DNA of 51,200 bases from Lachnospiraceae bacterium (GTDB lineage: Bacteria > Bacillota > Clostridia > Lachnospirales > Lachnospiraceae). Below, piece after piece: positions 1-7,819 of the stretch. The position numbers and the translations under genes were made by a program. The DNA lies in assembly GCA_017558145.1 (NCBI GenBank), contig JAFYWF010000090.1:1-51200 (forward strand), written 5' to 3'. Every line of letters begins with the position of its first letter. Positions within the stretch are counted from its first letter, which is position 1. A model generated the notes under the pieces. That model had not been told where the DNA came from, ran no database searches, and saw only the letters and a program-made list of their open reading frames with translations.

Positions 1-1
1 G

Positions 2-172
2 ACAGATACAATGGGACGTATGCACTCTGACGCTCAGTTTGCTGGTTCTTCTTCCGTACCTGCTCACGTAGAAATGATGGGTCTTATCGGTGCTGGTAAC
101 AACCCAATGGTTGGTATGACAGTAGCAGTTGCAGTTTCTATTCAGGAAGCTAGTGAAAACGGAAAATTCTAA
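2..172 (+). CDS. C-terminal end of a probable GGGtGRT protein (partial)
   Basis: Only the last 56 codons lie in the window; the reading frame is open from base 2 and ends with TAA at 170-172. The visible peptide is rich in Gly, Met and Ala and ends in a hydrophobic stretch followed by a short polar tail. From memory it resembles the C-terminus of the GGGtGRT protein family, which is widespread in Clostridia and has no established function; I could not confirm this. A strong terminator follows 18 bases after the stop, so this gene ends its transcription unit. The family call is moderately uncertain, but that it is coding is clear from codon use and the terminator. Confidence 0.55.
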   Translation, partial: TDTMGRMHSDAQFAGSSSVPAHVEMMGLIGAGNNPMVGMTVAVAVSIQEASENGKF

Positions 173-190
173 TAATTACTTGATTTTTCT

Positions 191-234
191 AGGGTTTCCC
201 AAGTCATTGAGTGGCTTGGGAAGCCCTATTTTTA
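191..234 (+). terminator. Rho-independent terminator of the leading partial gene
   Basis: A 16-bp stem (191-206 with 212-227, two G-U pairs) has a 5-nt loop and is followed by a T-rich tail. Confidence 0.85.
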
Positions 235-448
235 TGTCCGTAAGACACACATAAGACACATTCTAAATTTTCTATTATTTTCTATTAGACCATTAAATAT
301 AATTTGATTTTATATACTCTGAACTCTGAATTTTAATCCTACCTACCTGAAAAATTACAAGAAAACGGTAACAAAATCATAAAATCTGTGTATAAACAAT
401 TAAGACTTATAATCGTAAGAAAAAAAGGTAGGAAGGAGAAAATAAATC
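235..448. other. AT-rich intergenic region before the calpain-like gene
   Basis: No open reading frame or RNA gene is visible. A TATAAT-type -10 box lies at 408-413, about 36 bases before the start codon, with only a poor -35 match around 385-390. A near-perfect Shine-Dalgarno sequence (AAGGAGA) lies just before the ATG at 449. Confidence 0.4.
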
Positions 449-3154
449 ATGCCTGATCCAAAGATAACAGAACAACAGTTGAACGAGGAAGTGGAACAGA
501 AAAAACGACGTGACGAGGCGTATTTTCAAAATGTTGAACAACGTGTGGCCAATACGGCTGGTATTCATAAGAAATATGATACCAATCGTTATAAGAAAAA
601 AGCTCAAATGAGTCAGTTGATTGCCACGTGGAGAGATGAACTAAAATATGATAGCGAAGTTCTCCAAGATAAGACACTGGCAAAACTCTTAAAGGATATG
701 GAAGATTATGCTGCCATGGATGTAACAGCAACTCATAGTACAACCATAGGCAATGTAGATAACGTTCGAAGAGAGCTTAATGCGGTTAAAAAAAGTGTCA
801 ATGCGGAGTCTAAGAAGGCAATTAATATCGTAAAAAACGTACAAAAGTATATTGATGAATTAGAAACAAAAACGGCAAAAACCCAAAGTGAAAACGAAGC
901 AGCATTGTTTACAAGACGCCAGGTTATGGCACAGAATATCCAGTTGTTAATGGAAGAACAGATTAATGGATATTTGCCGGAGATACCGGACGATGCTCAT
1001 CATATTAAGGCAAAAGATAAAGATATTGTAACATTTGATGGGGATAAATTTACTAACCAACGTGATATGCCACTGTTTCCACACGATCCGTCACCAAGTG
1101 ATATTAAGCAGGGAGGCATTGGAGACTGTTACATGGTAGCGGTACTTGCCAATATTGCAAGAACGGATCCGGATAAGATTAAGGAAGCCATTCGTGATAA
1201 TGGGGATGGTACCGTAACCGTACGTCTCTTTCAGAGTACAGTACCAAAATACCAGGATTATTTTGCAACAGATGCAAAACCACCTAGTCAAATGGAGCCA
1301 TTTTATGTAACCGTAGATAAGACGGTACCAGCGGATACGTCAGCACAAAATTGTTTGTGGGCAGCTATGATAGAAAAAGCCGTAGTAGCTTCCGGGTTAA
1401 CAAAAGACAAAAGGTACAGTGGTACCTATGCACGTCCTGTACCGGACAATATTGAAGAATTATATGAAAAATATAAAAATATGCGCGAGGATCAGCGTCC
1501 TTCCAAGATAGAGTGTCCATGGTTATTTGATGAAAATAATAACTTAGTGAAGTGGAAGGCAGATTATGCGCAAATCGTAGGCGGTCACTCAGAAATGTTT
1601 ACCGAAAGCTTTTTGGGTGAAGGATATGAGGCAGTGCGACAGGAGACCAGTCCTACAAGAACTGATGCAGCAAGAGATGTAGTCTATGATTTTATTATGA
1701 TGCAGGTAGGAAAAGCTACCGATGCAAGCTATGAAGAAAAGGCAAGAAAGATATTAGAATCCAGAGGAGATGCATCACAGCGTCTGCGTAATGCTTACAC
1801 TTTATTACGAGGCCTTAAAAATCATGATGTTGATTGGCGATATACGCCATCTTTTACAGCAAAGGGAGAACTGGAGCGTTTAGATAAGATTTCCTATGAC
1901 AGTGATAGGTCTTACCAGGGGTTTGTAGAGTCTGCAGTGAATCCACTTTCTTCATGCTTACTTGAAGGAAGTATCAAATATCCGGATGGAAACTTTGCTA
2001 ACGAGGTTATAAAAGCCATAGAAAGTGATATTAATGCTAAGATTGGTAACTACAATGCGAAAGAACAAGAAACACTGAAGAGCTTAATGGATGACTTCAA
2101 ACAAAATAAAGAGCATATTCTTAGTGGAATCAGCGGTAGAAAATATCCTATTTCTTATGAGAAAAAGTTTGAAGAAATCAAAAACGAAATAGCCGCAGGT
2201 CATATTGTAGCTGCATCTTCACCATATTCACCGGAGGGAGATGTGGACTTCAAAGGTGGAATTTTTTATTCACATGCCTATAATGTCATTGGAACAGAGG
2301 AAGAAGAAATTGATGGTAAAAATTATAAGTTCGTTGTAATGCGAAATCCTCATGGTTCTGACAACGTGCCTGTATATGATTATAGTTCTATTCCTCCTAA
2401 GGCAATGGATGGAATTGAGCCTAATGCCCAGGGTGTCTTTAAAATGGAACTTTCCCATTTTATAAGCAATATGGATAGCATTACCATTAATGGAAAGGAA
2501 ATGTCAGGGGAAGAGAAACTCAATTCTGACAAATTGAAATTAGGCTTCATTCAACAAAATATTATGGCCAAATACGATAGAGTATTTACCGAGTTGGATA
2601 AAAATTTAGAAAAAGCTTTGAAAGAGGATCGTGAAAATCAGCAAGATATTCAAGAAATTAGAAATCGTATCCAAGAAAAGCTTCTTGCTAAAGAAAATAT
2701 GATTATAAGTGGAAATGAATATCGTCCGTTTAAGGTATTGGCAAACGATATATTAAAGAGAAATAATAGCCTGAAGCCTGCTACAAGACGTATCATAGAG
2801 GCTGCAGTAGATTTTGCTGAAATGCGTGCTAACAAGATTACAGATCCAATGGCGGAGATTACGAAAGATAAAACTATGAATAATCTTGGGGAATCTCAGA
2901 CAAAGGATTGTTTTTATGATGGAAGCAAACTTGCGGAAAAATTTGACAAATATGCTGCTAAAAAATATGAAATGTTGAAGAAAAAACAGAACTTCGAGAA
3001 ACAAAAGACGAGACGAGATGAGGTTAAGAACAAGCTTTTAGAAGGGTATACCAAGGAAGAAATAAAGAACCTTATTAGCGATTATGAAGCAGAGGAAACC
3101 CAAATACAAAAGTATTCAAATACATTGGATACGTGTAGCGATGCTAAGAATTAG
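449..3154 (+). CDS. Calpain-like (C2 family) cysteine protease, N-terminal 901 residues of an amber-split protein
   Basis: The product is a large soluble protein with no signal peptide or membrane segment. Residues 1-190 are charged and mostly helical. A calpain-type papain-fold protease domain follows: the oxyanion Gln221 in a QGGIGDCY motif with catalytic Cys227, a tryptophan-containing LWAAMIEKA block at about residue 304, catalytic His609 in SHAYN, and Asn633 in RNPHG. The Cys-to-His spacing of 382 residues is much longer than in classical calpains, so a helical insertion lies within the domain. From about residue 680 the chain becomes Lys/Glu-rich coiled coil. The start is supported by an AAGGAGA ribosome site. 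The ORF ends at TAG 3152-3154, and the same frame stays open through 3221 to 4543. I infer that the intact gene is 449-4543, about 1364 codons, with a nonsense codon at position 902. The protease call is firm; the substrate is unknown. Confidence 0.85.
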   Translation: MPDPKITEQQLNEEVEQKKRRDEAYFQNVEQRVANTAGIHKKYDTNRYKKKAQMSQLIATWRDELKYDSEVLQDKTLAKLLKDMEDYAAMDVTATHSTTIGNVDNVRRELNAVKKSVNAESKKAINIVKNVQKYIDELETKTAKTQSENEAALFTRRQVMAQNIQLLMEEQINGYLPEIPDDAHHIKAKDKDIVTFDGDKFTNQRDMPLFPHDPSPSDIKQGGIGDCYMVAVLANIARTDPDKIKEAIRDNGDGTVTVRLFQSTVPKYQDYFATDAKPPSQMEPFYVTVDKTVPADTSAQNCLWAAMIEKAVVASGLTKDKRYSGTYARPVPDNIEELYEKYKNMREDQRPSKIECPWLFDENNNLVKWKADYAQIVGGHSEMFTESFLGEGYEAVRQETSPTRTDAARDVVYDFIMMQVGKATDASYEEKARKILESRGDASQRLRNAYTLLRGLKNHDVDWRYTPSFTAKGELERLDKISYDSDRSYQGFVESAVNPLSSCLLEGSIKYPDGNFANEVIKAIESDINAKIGNYNAKEQETLKSLMDDFKQNKEHILSGISGRKYPISYEKKFEEIKNEIAAGHIVAASSPYSPEGDVDFKGGIFYSHAYNVIGTEEEEIDGKNYKFVVMRNPHGSDNVPVYDYSSIPPKAMDGIEPNAQGVFKMELSHFISNMDSITINGKEMSGEEKLNSDKLKLGFIQQNIMAKYDRVFTELDKNLEKALKEDRENQQDIQEIRNRIQEKLLAKENMIISGNEYRPFKVLANDILKRNNSLKPATRRIIEAAVDFAEMRANKITDPMAEITKDKTMNNLGESQTKDCFYDGSKLAEKFDKYAAKKYEMLKKKQNFEKQKTRRDEVKNKLLEGYTKEEIKNLISDYEAEETQIQKYSNTLDTCSDAKN

Positions 3155-3220
3155 GCCCAAAATCGAACAAAATCATTAAATAGGGACATATCGGAATATA
3201 GCAGAAAAATAAGCAGCTTA

Positions 3221-4543
3221 TTGGAAGAAAATGAAAAAACAGATAAGGCTTTAGAAAAATTAAAAGAGTGTTTAAAAACATTCGAGGAGAAACAAAAGAG
3301 CACAAGCGATCCTGTTCAAGAGACTGAGAAAGAGAAGGAAGATTCACAAGATGAGTTGAAACAAATGGAAGCAGAACTAGCCGATGCAAAGAAACTGTTC
3401 AATAATCTGGTGAATACCCTGGCAAAAACCCCGGAAGAGAAAGAATACATACAACTTCGTTTGGCGGTTATTGAAAATCCGGAGGTATGGATAGATTATG
3501 ACAGAATGGATGAGCTGGAAATGTCAATTCCAGCAAAAGCTTTAGAGAGTTGGAAAAAACGTCTTCAGCGAGTAGAGGACAAACAGAGGGCTTATTCTGA
3601 GAAAAAGGCTGAACTTGAAGGTGAGGCGTTAGATGATGAATTCGAGGATTTTGAAGATAAAGATAATCAAACTGCAATGATAAAAGAAGCTTTTGATTTC
3701 AAACCGGGAGAGTTTAATCCGTTGTCTAACGTTCCTGTGCAAGAATATGTTATAGAAGCCAAGGAATATATTCAAAAGGCAGAAAATGAACGTTTTAAGA
3801 GGAAGAAAGATTTAGCAGATCTGAAAAAGTCATATGAGGATGCGGTAAAAGTCCGAGATGATGTTGACGTAAAGTTGAAACAAATAGAGTCTAAAGAAAA
3901 AGAGACAAAAAATTTCTTGGACAAACTTCGTAACGAACATCAAGCTAAGGAAAAGGGTTATAATTTGTTAAAAGAGGTTAGAGATAGCTACAACGCTGCC
4001 TATAAAGATGCCTTTGAAAAAACGGAAAACCTGGAAGCGTTAGATGTGCAGGAGGAAATTAAAAAAATTGCAGGTGAGTTTTTGGATAAACAAAACTTGA
4101 ATGCTTCTAATCATACGAACAGTCCGGAGTTTGCCAGCATGATCCATGCCTTAACGATTCTAAAAAATTGGCCTAATATTGATTCTGTTTGTAAAGATAT
4201 GCCAAAAGATAAACAGCCTTCAAGTTTAGAAGATGCTCTTGGACATTTGAAAAAACAGGCAGAAAATTATAAGGAAGCAAAGCTGAAACAGAAACGATTT
4301 TTCACAACTGCAATACGTAAAACCAGACTTTCCATGGCAGATTCTATTATCAACTTTGCCAAAACAACAAAAAAAGATTTGGCAATGGATAATAAAGCAG
4401 AAAGAGAAGAATTAAATTCTTATTTTGAAAATAAGGGCCATGGTAATGGCGAATTAAAAGCTGAAAAACATAAGGATGTGGCTGCGAAAGACAACAAACA
4501 GATAAATGACCCTGAATTCGAAGATGGATTAGGTGAATTTTAA
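3221..4543 (+). CDS. C-terminal coiled-coil part of the amber-split calpain-like protein
   Basis: This 440-codon stretch starts at a TTG and lies in exactly the same frame as the protease gene upstream. The 22 codons between the TAG at 3152-3154 and this TTG are also open and continue the Lys/Glu-rich helical pattern. No ribosome binding site precedes the TTG. The peptide is almost entirely predicted coiled coil with long heptad-like Leu/Glu/Lys runs, has no membrane segment, and ends in an acidic tail. The simplest reading is that it is the natural C-terminus of the protease protein, separated by one nonsense mutation. It would be made only by readthrough or weak internal initiation. Alternatively the two halves are now separate genes, which the missing ribosome site argues against. 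Confidence 0.7.
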   Translation: MEENEKTDKALEKLKECLKTFEEKQKSTSDPVQETEKEKEDSQDELKQMEAELADAKKLFNNLVNTLAKTPEEKEYIQLRLAVIENPEVWIDYDRMDELEMSIPAKALESWKKRLQRVEDKQRAYSEKKAELEGEALDDEFEDFEDKDNQTAMIKEAFDFKPGEFNPLSNVPVQEYVIEAKEYIQKAENERFKRKKDLADLKKSYEDAVKVRDDVDVKLKQIESKEKETKNFLDKLRNEHQAKEKGYNLLKEVRDSYNAAYKDAFEKTENLEALDVQEEIKKIAGEFLDKQNLNASNHTNSPEFASMIHALTILKNWPNIDSVCKDMPKDKQPSSLEDALGHLKKQAENYKEAKLKQKRFFTTAIRKTRLSMADSIINFAKTTKKDLAMDNKAEREELNSYFENKGHGNGELKAEKHKDVAAKDNKQINDPEFEDGLGEF

Positions 4544-4629
4544 ATTATATCAATATGTTGAAGAATCTAGCTGCTATTAGAAATTTATAAATACTAATAA
4601 GAAGTTTTTTCAAATTAAATAGGTAGAAT

Positions 4630-4681
4630 AAAATCCTTTTGGAATAATGTTAAAAAATATTAATCCAAAAGGATTTTTTTT
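4630..4681 (+). terminator. Rho-independent terminator after the calpain-like gene
   Basis: A 13-bp perfect stem (AAATCCTTTTGGA and its complement) with a 20-nt loop is followed by a T run. A single terminator after position 4543 fits one transcription unit spanning both halves of the split gene. Confidence 0.75.
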
Positions 4682-4804
4682 AGTCTAGTAATAGCAGGAA
4701 TGAAATATATAAAAAAAGTCAATACAGTAGAAAATGAAAGAGGGTACACAATTGCAATTGAGTATCTTTTTAAGTTTATTTGGTGCATGGAGTACATTTA
4801 GTAA

Positions 4805-4839
4805 AACAAAAAATAACACCGTTATTGGTGTTATTTTAA
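4805..4839 (-). terminator. Terminator at the distal end of the mini CRISPR array
   Basis: A perfect 10-bp stem (4811-4820 with 4827-4836) has a 6-nt loop. Read on the minus strand it is followed by TTTTTTGTTTT, a better tail than on the plus strand. It lies directly beyond the degenerate last repeat, where a pre-crRNA would be expected to end. Confidence 0.6.
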
Positions 4840-4933
4840 GGTTCCTCATAGGTAAGATACAATCAAGAGAGCGTCAGGAAGTATCTTTACTTGACAAATG
4901 GCTGTTTCAATTCCTTATAGGTAAGATACAACA
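4835..4933 (-). CRISPR. Minimal orphan CRISPR array: two repeats, one spacer
   Basis: Read on the minus strand, the leader-proximal repeat (4933-4904) is a 30-nt unit ending in ATTGAAAC. That ending is typical of clostridial type I-B-like repeats. The second copy (4864-4835) shares a 21-nt core with one mismatch but diverges in its last 7-9 bases. This is how leader-distal terminal repeats commonly degenerate. They are separated by a unique spacer of about 39 nt at 4865-4903; the period is 69 nt. An AT-rich leader-like region lies on the expected side and a terminator on the other. No cas gene lies in this window, so the array is orphan here. With only two repeats the call rests on repeat character and architecture rather than on repetition. 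Confidence 0.65.
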
Positions 4934-5220
4934 ACCGTATTTACGGCATTTATGTTTATATACTATCATAATTTTTCTAATTTTCAACTAATTTCTCACA
5001 AAAAGTCGGTCTATCTCAGTCACTTTTAAAGCCATATCTTTTAATTTTACTACATTTTTCTATTTTTCAAAAATAACCTCATTGAAAGACCGACTTTTTG
5101 AACCAAAACAGCCTGTTTTTGTCTGTTTTTAGTATAAAAAATACCTTCAAACGCTTATTTTAAGCCGCTTTGGGAAAGACCGAGTTTTTGATTATAATTT
5201 ATTTCAAAAGAATAACAAGC
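4934..5220 (-). promoter_or_regulatory. Putative CRISPR leader
   Basis: This 287-base AT-rich stretch has no convincing gene. On the minus strand it carries a promoter-like TTGAAA followed by a TATATA-like box about 40 bases before the first repeat. It also contains three copies of a GACCGACTTTTTG-like motif: inverted at about 4999-5012, direct at 5085-5098, and a variant with GAG instead of GAC at about 5177-5192. The first two form a 13-bp inverted repeat. The position and composition fit a leader, and the motif reiteration suggests decayed additional leaders. This is inference. Confidence 0.45.
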
Positions 5221-5224
5221 TTAG

Positions 5225-5473
5225 ATTAACTCGTTATATGATGAATATGAAGAGGATACTAAGTTATACATTATCTGCGAAGATGTTATTTTAGATGGAG
5301 AAACGCTGTATATGTTTGATACTGTTCAGAATCCTTTATTAGCAGATGGCAAATTTATAAGTTTGGGAGAATACCATTACATGAGTTTGTTTGGGAAATA
5401 TTCCACGGTAGAAGAACTTAAAGATACACACTTAGATTCAGAAGATCTTGTATTAGGAACGGTAATGTTTTAA
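5225..5473 (+). pseudogene. 3' remnant of an unidentified gene
   Basis: The frame is open from 5225 (after a TAG) to TAA at 5471-5473 and reads like real protein. It is acidic with alternating hydrophobics, including a segment resembling GETLYMFDTVQNPLL and a C-terminal EDLVLGTVMF. There is no start codon or ribosome site at its beginning; the first in-frame ATG is at 5312, giving only 53 residues. I infer the 3' end of a gene whose 5' part was deleted, possibly by the event that left the orphan CRISPR array. The family is not recognised. Confidence 0.4.
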
Positions 5474-5579
5474 AACAATTGTAGTTGCAATTTCCGAGAT
5501 AGAAAACAACGATGATTTAGGAAACTAAATTTAAGTTTGTATAAAGTAAAAACTGATATAGGGTATGGCATTAGTTACT

Positions 5580-5622
5580 AAAGGGTAAATCTAAATTTAA
5601 GGTTTTATCCTTTGTTTTTTCT
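5580..5622 (+). terminator. Possible terminator after the gene remnant
   Basis: A 10-bp stem (AAAGGGTAAA with TTTATCCTTT, one G-U pair) is followed by GTTTTTT. Confidence 0.4.
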
Positions 5623-5770
5623 TGTTAGCCTTTTTTTACGCTATAAATCTTTCATCTATGTTATTATAGAAACTAATATGATGGAGAATATCTATGAGAT
5701 TAGTAAAAATGGAAATAAAAAAATGAGAATACAATATAATTGATGTTTTTATTACCTCAAAATCACATAT
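5623..5770. other. AT-rich intergenic region with no clear gene
   Basis: Apart from a possible 20-codon frame with its own ATG near 5682 and A/T-rich promoter-like boxes, nothing identifiable lies here. No convincing Shine-Dalgarno sequence precedes the lipoprotein start at 5771. Confidence 0.3.
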
Positions 5771-6058
5771 ATGTGTTATGATAAAAAAAGCTCTGTTATA
5801 AGTTTTCTAATCTTAATATTGATTGCTATGTTTATGTCTGCATGTCAAAATGAGGGGGCAGTAGGTAGTAGCAGTGGAGAAATTCTGCAGAATGATCCAG
5901 AGTTAAGTATGGTTGACGACAGATTGGAAAGAGGTAAAGATACTAATGAATTAACCTGGGATATTTTTTACAAATTAGAGTGGTTAAGAGAAGATTTTCC
6001 ACATTTATTTGAAAATATCATAGAAAGAGATGATGAAGAAATCATCGAAAATACTTAG
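5771..6058 (+). CDS. Small putative lipoprotein
   Basis: The 95-residue product starts with a short polar segment and a hydrophobic stretch ending in MSAC, a lipobox that predicts lipidation at the cysteine around residue 25. The mature part is short, acidic and Trp/Glu-containing and has no recognised domain. The start has no clear ribosome site; an in-frame TGA at 5741-5743 rules out a much longer N-terminus. The TAG stop at 6056-6058 is followed in the same frame by 16 more codons of the same Glu-rich character ending in TAA at 6107-6109. The gene may therefore be truncated by a nonsense mutation. It lies 66 bases upstream of the acyltransferase start and could be co-transcribed with it. 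Function unknown. Confidence 0.6.
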   Translation: MCYDKKSSVISFLILILIAMFMSACQNEGAVGSSSGEILQNDPELSMVDDRLERGKDTNELTWDIFYKLEWLREDFPHLFENIIERDDEEIIENT

Positions 6059-6124
6059 GAAAATAACAAAATTGAAACTGAAGAATCAGAAGCAGCACAG
6101 AGTGTATAAATGAAGGATGATTTT

Positions 6125-7111
6125 ATGAAGAATAAAATACAAAGAAACAATAGCATGGACTTATTAAGAGTTATGGCAAGTATGGCAGTAGTTATTATTC
6201 ATGTTTCTACTGCACCAGTAGGTAGTGCAACTACCACAGTTGCGGGAGGAATTTTAAAGAACTTGGAACTGATACATATTTTAATGCAATGGTCTGTACC
6301 AGTGTTTTTTATGATAACTGGATTTTGTATGATGCAAAAAGAAACTTGTACATATTCTTATTGTTTTTCAAAAGTATTAAAGTATATAGTAACATTGTTT
6401 ACTGTTGGATTGTTTTATTCTTTATTAGAGGGAGTTTTTATAGAGAAAACCATAAGTTTAAACGTTATTGTTAATGCTTTTAAGAGTGTTGTTAGCGGAT
6501 ATACATGGGAACATATGTGGTTTGTGTATTCTATAATTGGTGTTTACTTGGTTATTCCGGTACTTCATTGTTTTATGAAACAAGGAAATACAAATATAAT
6601 TATACTTACAACTTTATTGTTATTTTTTAGTATTTTAATTCCGGCAATTAGTAAGAATTTTCCGTTTGGTGTTGAATTACCTATTGATGGGTATTTAGTT
6701 TATGTTTGTTTTGGTGGAATGATTGCAAAATGTACAATAGATAAAAAGTGGAAGTATTTATCTTTGGGGACAATAGTTTTATCTATTGTTTACTTATGCG
6801 TAAATGTTGGAAAACAATTATTTGTATTTAAACATCCGATAGTTTGTTTTATGGCTATGGGAATATTTCTATTAATAAGTCATGCGGATTTCAAATCGAA
6901 TAAAATGATTTTAGAGATTGCGAAATGTAGCTGGGGGATTTATCTTATTCATCCGTTTTTTATGAACATAGCATTGAAAGTGTTAAAAATAGATTTGTTT
7001 TCGGGTATGTTATATATAAAATTGTTTATATTTGCAATTGTACTGTTTGTTATTTCATTGATAACGACATACATATTAAGAAAAATACCGGTAATAAAAA
7101 CTATATTTTAA
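6125..7111 (+). CDS. Acyltransferase 3 family integral membrane protein
   Basis: The product has about 328 residues and roughly ten hydrophobic segments. Its N-terminal signature (NNSMDLLRVMASMAVVIIHV) is typical of acyltransferase family 3, whose members O-acetylate polysaccharides, peptidoglycan or lipids using cytoplasmic acyl-CoA. The conserved His of family 3 is in this first helix (IIHV). An ATG at 6110 also exists, but the AAGGATGA at 6113-6120 is ideally placed for the ATG at 6125, so I chose the latter. No extracellular SGNH domain follows, so it is the short form. The substrate cannot be told from the sequence, and no polysaccharide cluster surrounds it. Confidence 0.85.
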   Translation: MKNKIQRNNSMDLLRVMASMAVVIIHVSTAPVGSATTTVAGGILKNLELIHILMQWSVPVFFMITGFCMMQKETCTYSYCFSKVLKYIVTLFTVGLFYSLLEGVFIEKTISLNVIVNAFKSVVSGYTWEHMWFVYSIIGVYLVIPVLHCFMKQGNTNIIILTTLLLFFSILIPAISKNFPFGVELPIDGYLVYVCFGGMIAKCTIDKKWKYLSLGTIVLSIVYLCVNVGKQLFVFKHPIVCFMAMGIFLLISHADFKSNKMILEIAKCSWGIYLIHPFFMNIALKVLKIDLFSGMLYIKLFIFAIVLFVISLITTYILRKIPVIKTIF

Positions 7112-7139
7112 ATTTATTATTTAATTAAATATATTTCTA

Positions 7140-7166
7140 TTGATATAGGAAAAAAGATGATATAAT
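7140..7166 (+). promoter_or_regulatory. Possible promoter for the ATC hydrolase gene
   Basis: TTGATA at 7140-7145 and a perfect TATAAT at 7161-7166 are separated by a short 15-base spacer. The -10 box is 35 bases before the start codon. Confidence 0.4.
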
Positions 7167-7201
7167 CTTAGAAAGTATTTTTACGAAAAGAGGAAGACAT
7201 C

Positions 7202-7699
7202 ATGATTAAAAATGAACCAAAGATTAAAAATCCATTAATAGTAGCTATTAGAGAACAGTTGGAACATAGAGCTTTATGGATGTATTTGCTTTGTGATGAA
7301 GCTAAGAAAAAAGGGTTAGACTCAACAGATTATGCACCAGAAGCAATCAAACGCTGTGGTTTATATCAGGGAGCTAACTTGCGTAAAAAAGCAGGTGGAG
7401 GAGAATCTTTAAAAGGCTTAAAGAAAACTTTATTTTCTAAGGCAGCACAGTGGGTATTTGAAATGGATATCAAACGTGTTACAGATGATAATTTGGATAT
7501 CGATTTTCATTATTGTCCATTGGTAAAGGCATGGCAGAAGCAAGGATGCTCAGATGAAGAAATCAAGATTCTTTGTGATCATGCAATGTGCGGAGACAGA
7601 GGTATTGCAGAAAGTTTTGGCTGTGAGTTAGATTTACCAAAAACAATTGCTAATGGAGATGATTGTTGTCAAATCCGTTTTGTAAGACGAAATAAATAG
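7202..7699 (+). CDS. L-2-amino-thiazoline-4-carboxylic acid hydrolase family protein
   Basis: This 165-residue cytoplasmic protein resembles the ATC hydrolase family. In the named enzyme the family opens L-2-amino-thiazoline-4-carboxylate on the way to cysteine, but most members are uncharacterised. The family-like part is the C-terminal half: DIDFHYCPLVKAWQKQGCS followed by a Cys- and Asp-rich stretch (CDHAMCGDRGIAESFGCELD) with several conserved cysteines. The start has a good AGAGGAAG ribosome site. Low similarity to characterised enzymes is expected, so the reaction should be treated as unproven. The gene stands alone between its own putative promoter and that of the kinase downstream. 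Confidence 0.75.
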   Translation: MIKNEPKIKNPLIVAIREQLEHRALWMYLLCDEAKKKGLDSTDYAPEAIKRCGLYQGANLRKKAGGGESLKGLKKTLFSKAAQWVFEMDIKRVTDDNLDIDFHYCPLVKAWQKQGCSDEEIKILCDHAMCGDRGIAESFGCELDLPKTIANGDDCCQIRFVRRNK

Positions 7700-7711
7700 T
7701 TGATATATTGG

Positions 7712-7740
7712 TTGGAGTTCTAGTGATTTTGTGATAAAAT
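7712..7740 (+). promoter_or_regulatory. Probable promoter of the NahK-like kinase gene
   Basis: TTGGAG at 7712-7717, a 17-base spacer and TAAAAT at 7735-7740. The leader to the start codon is about 72 bases. Confidence 0.5.
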
Positions 7741-7819
7741 AATCTAGAAAATAGCGGTAACGATTCTTTGGGATTAGGAAAATGGAATGGTTACATATTG
7801 ATGAAAAGAGGGTATACAA

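Noticed and set aside
4734..4991. An 85-codon open frame on the plus strand
   Set aside because: It runs through the CRISPR repeats, spacer and terminator; its repeated FLIGKIQ segments are just the translated repeat. No ribosome site and no protein-like composition.
449..6109. Genome-wide recoding of TAG as an amino acid
   Set aside because: TAG ends several housekeeping genes here (ilvC, folP, ppx, maf) with sensible C-termini, so the two ambers are better explained by mutation.
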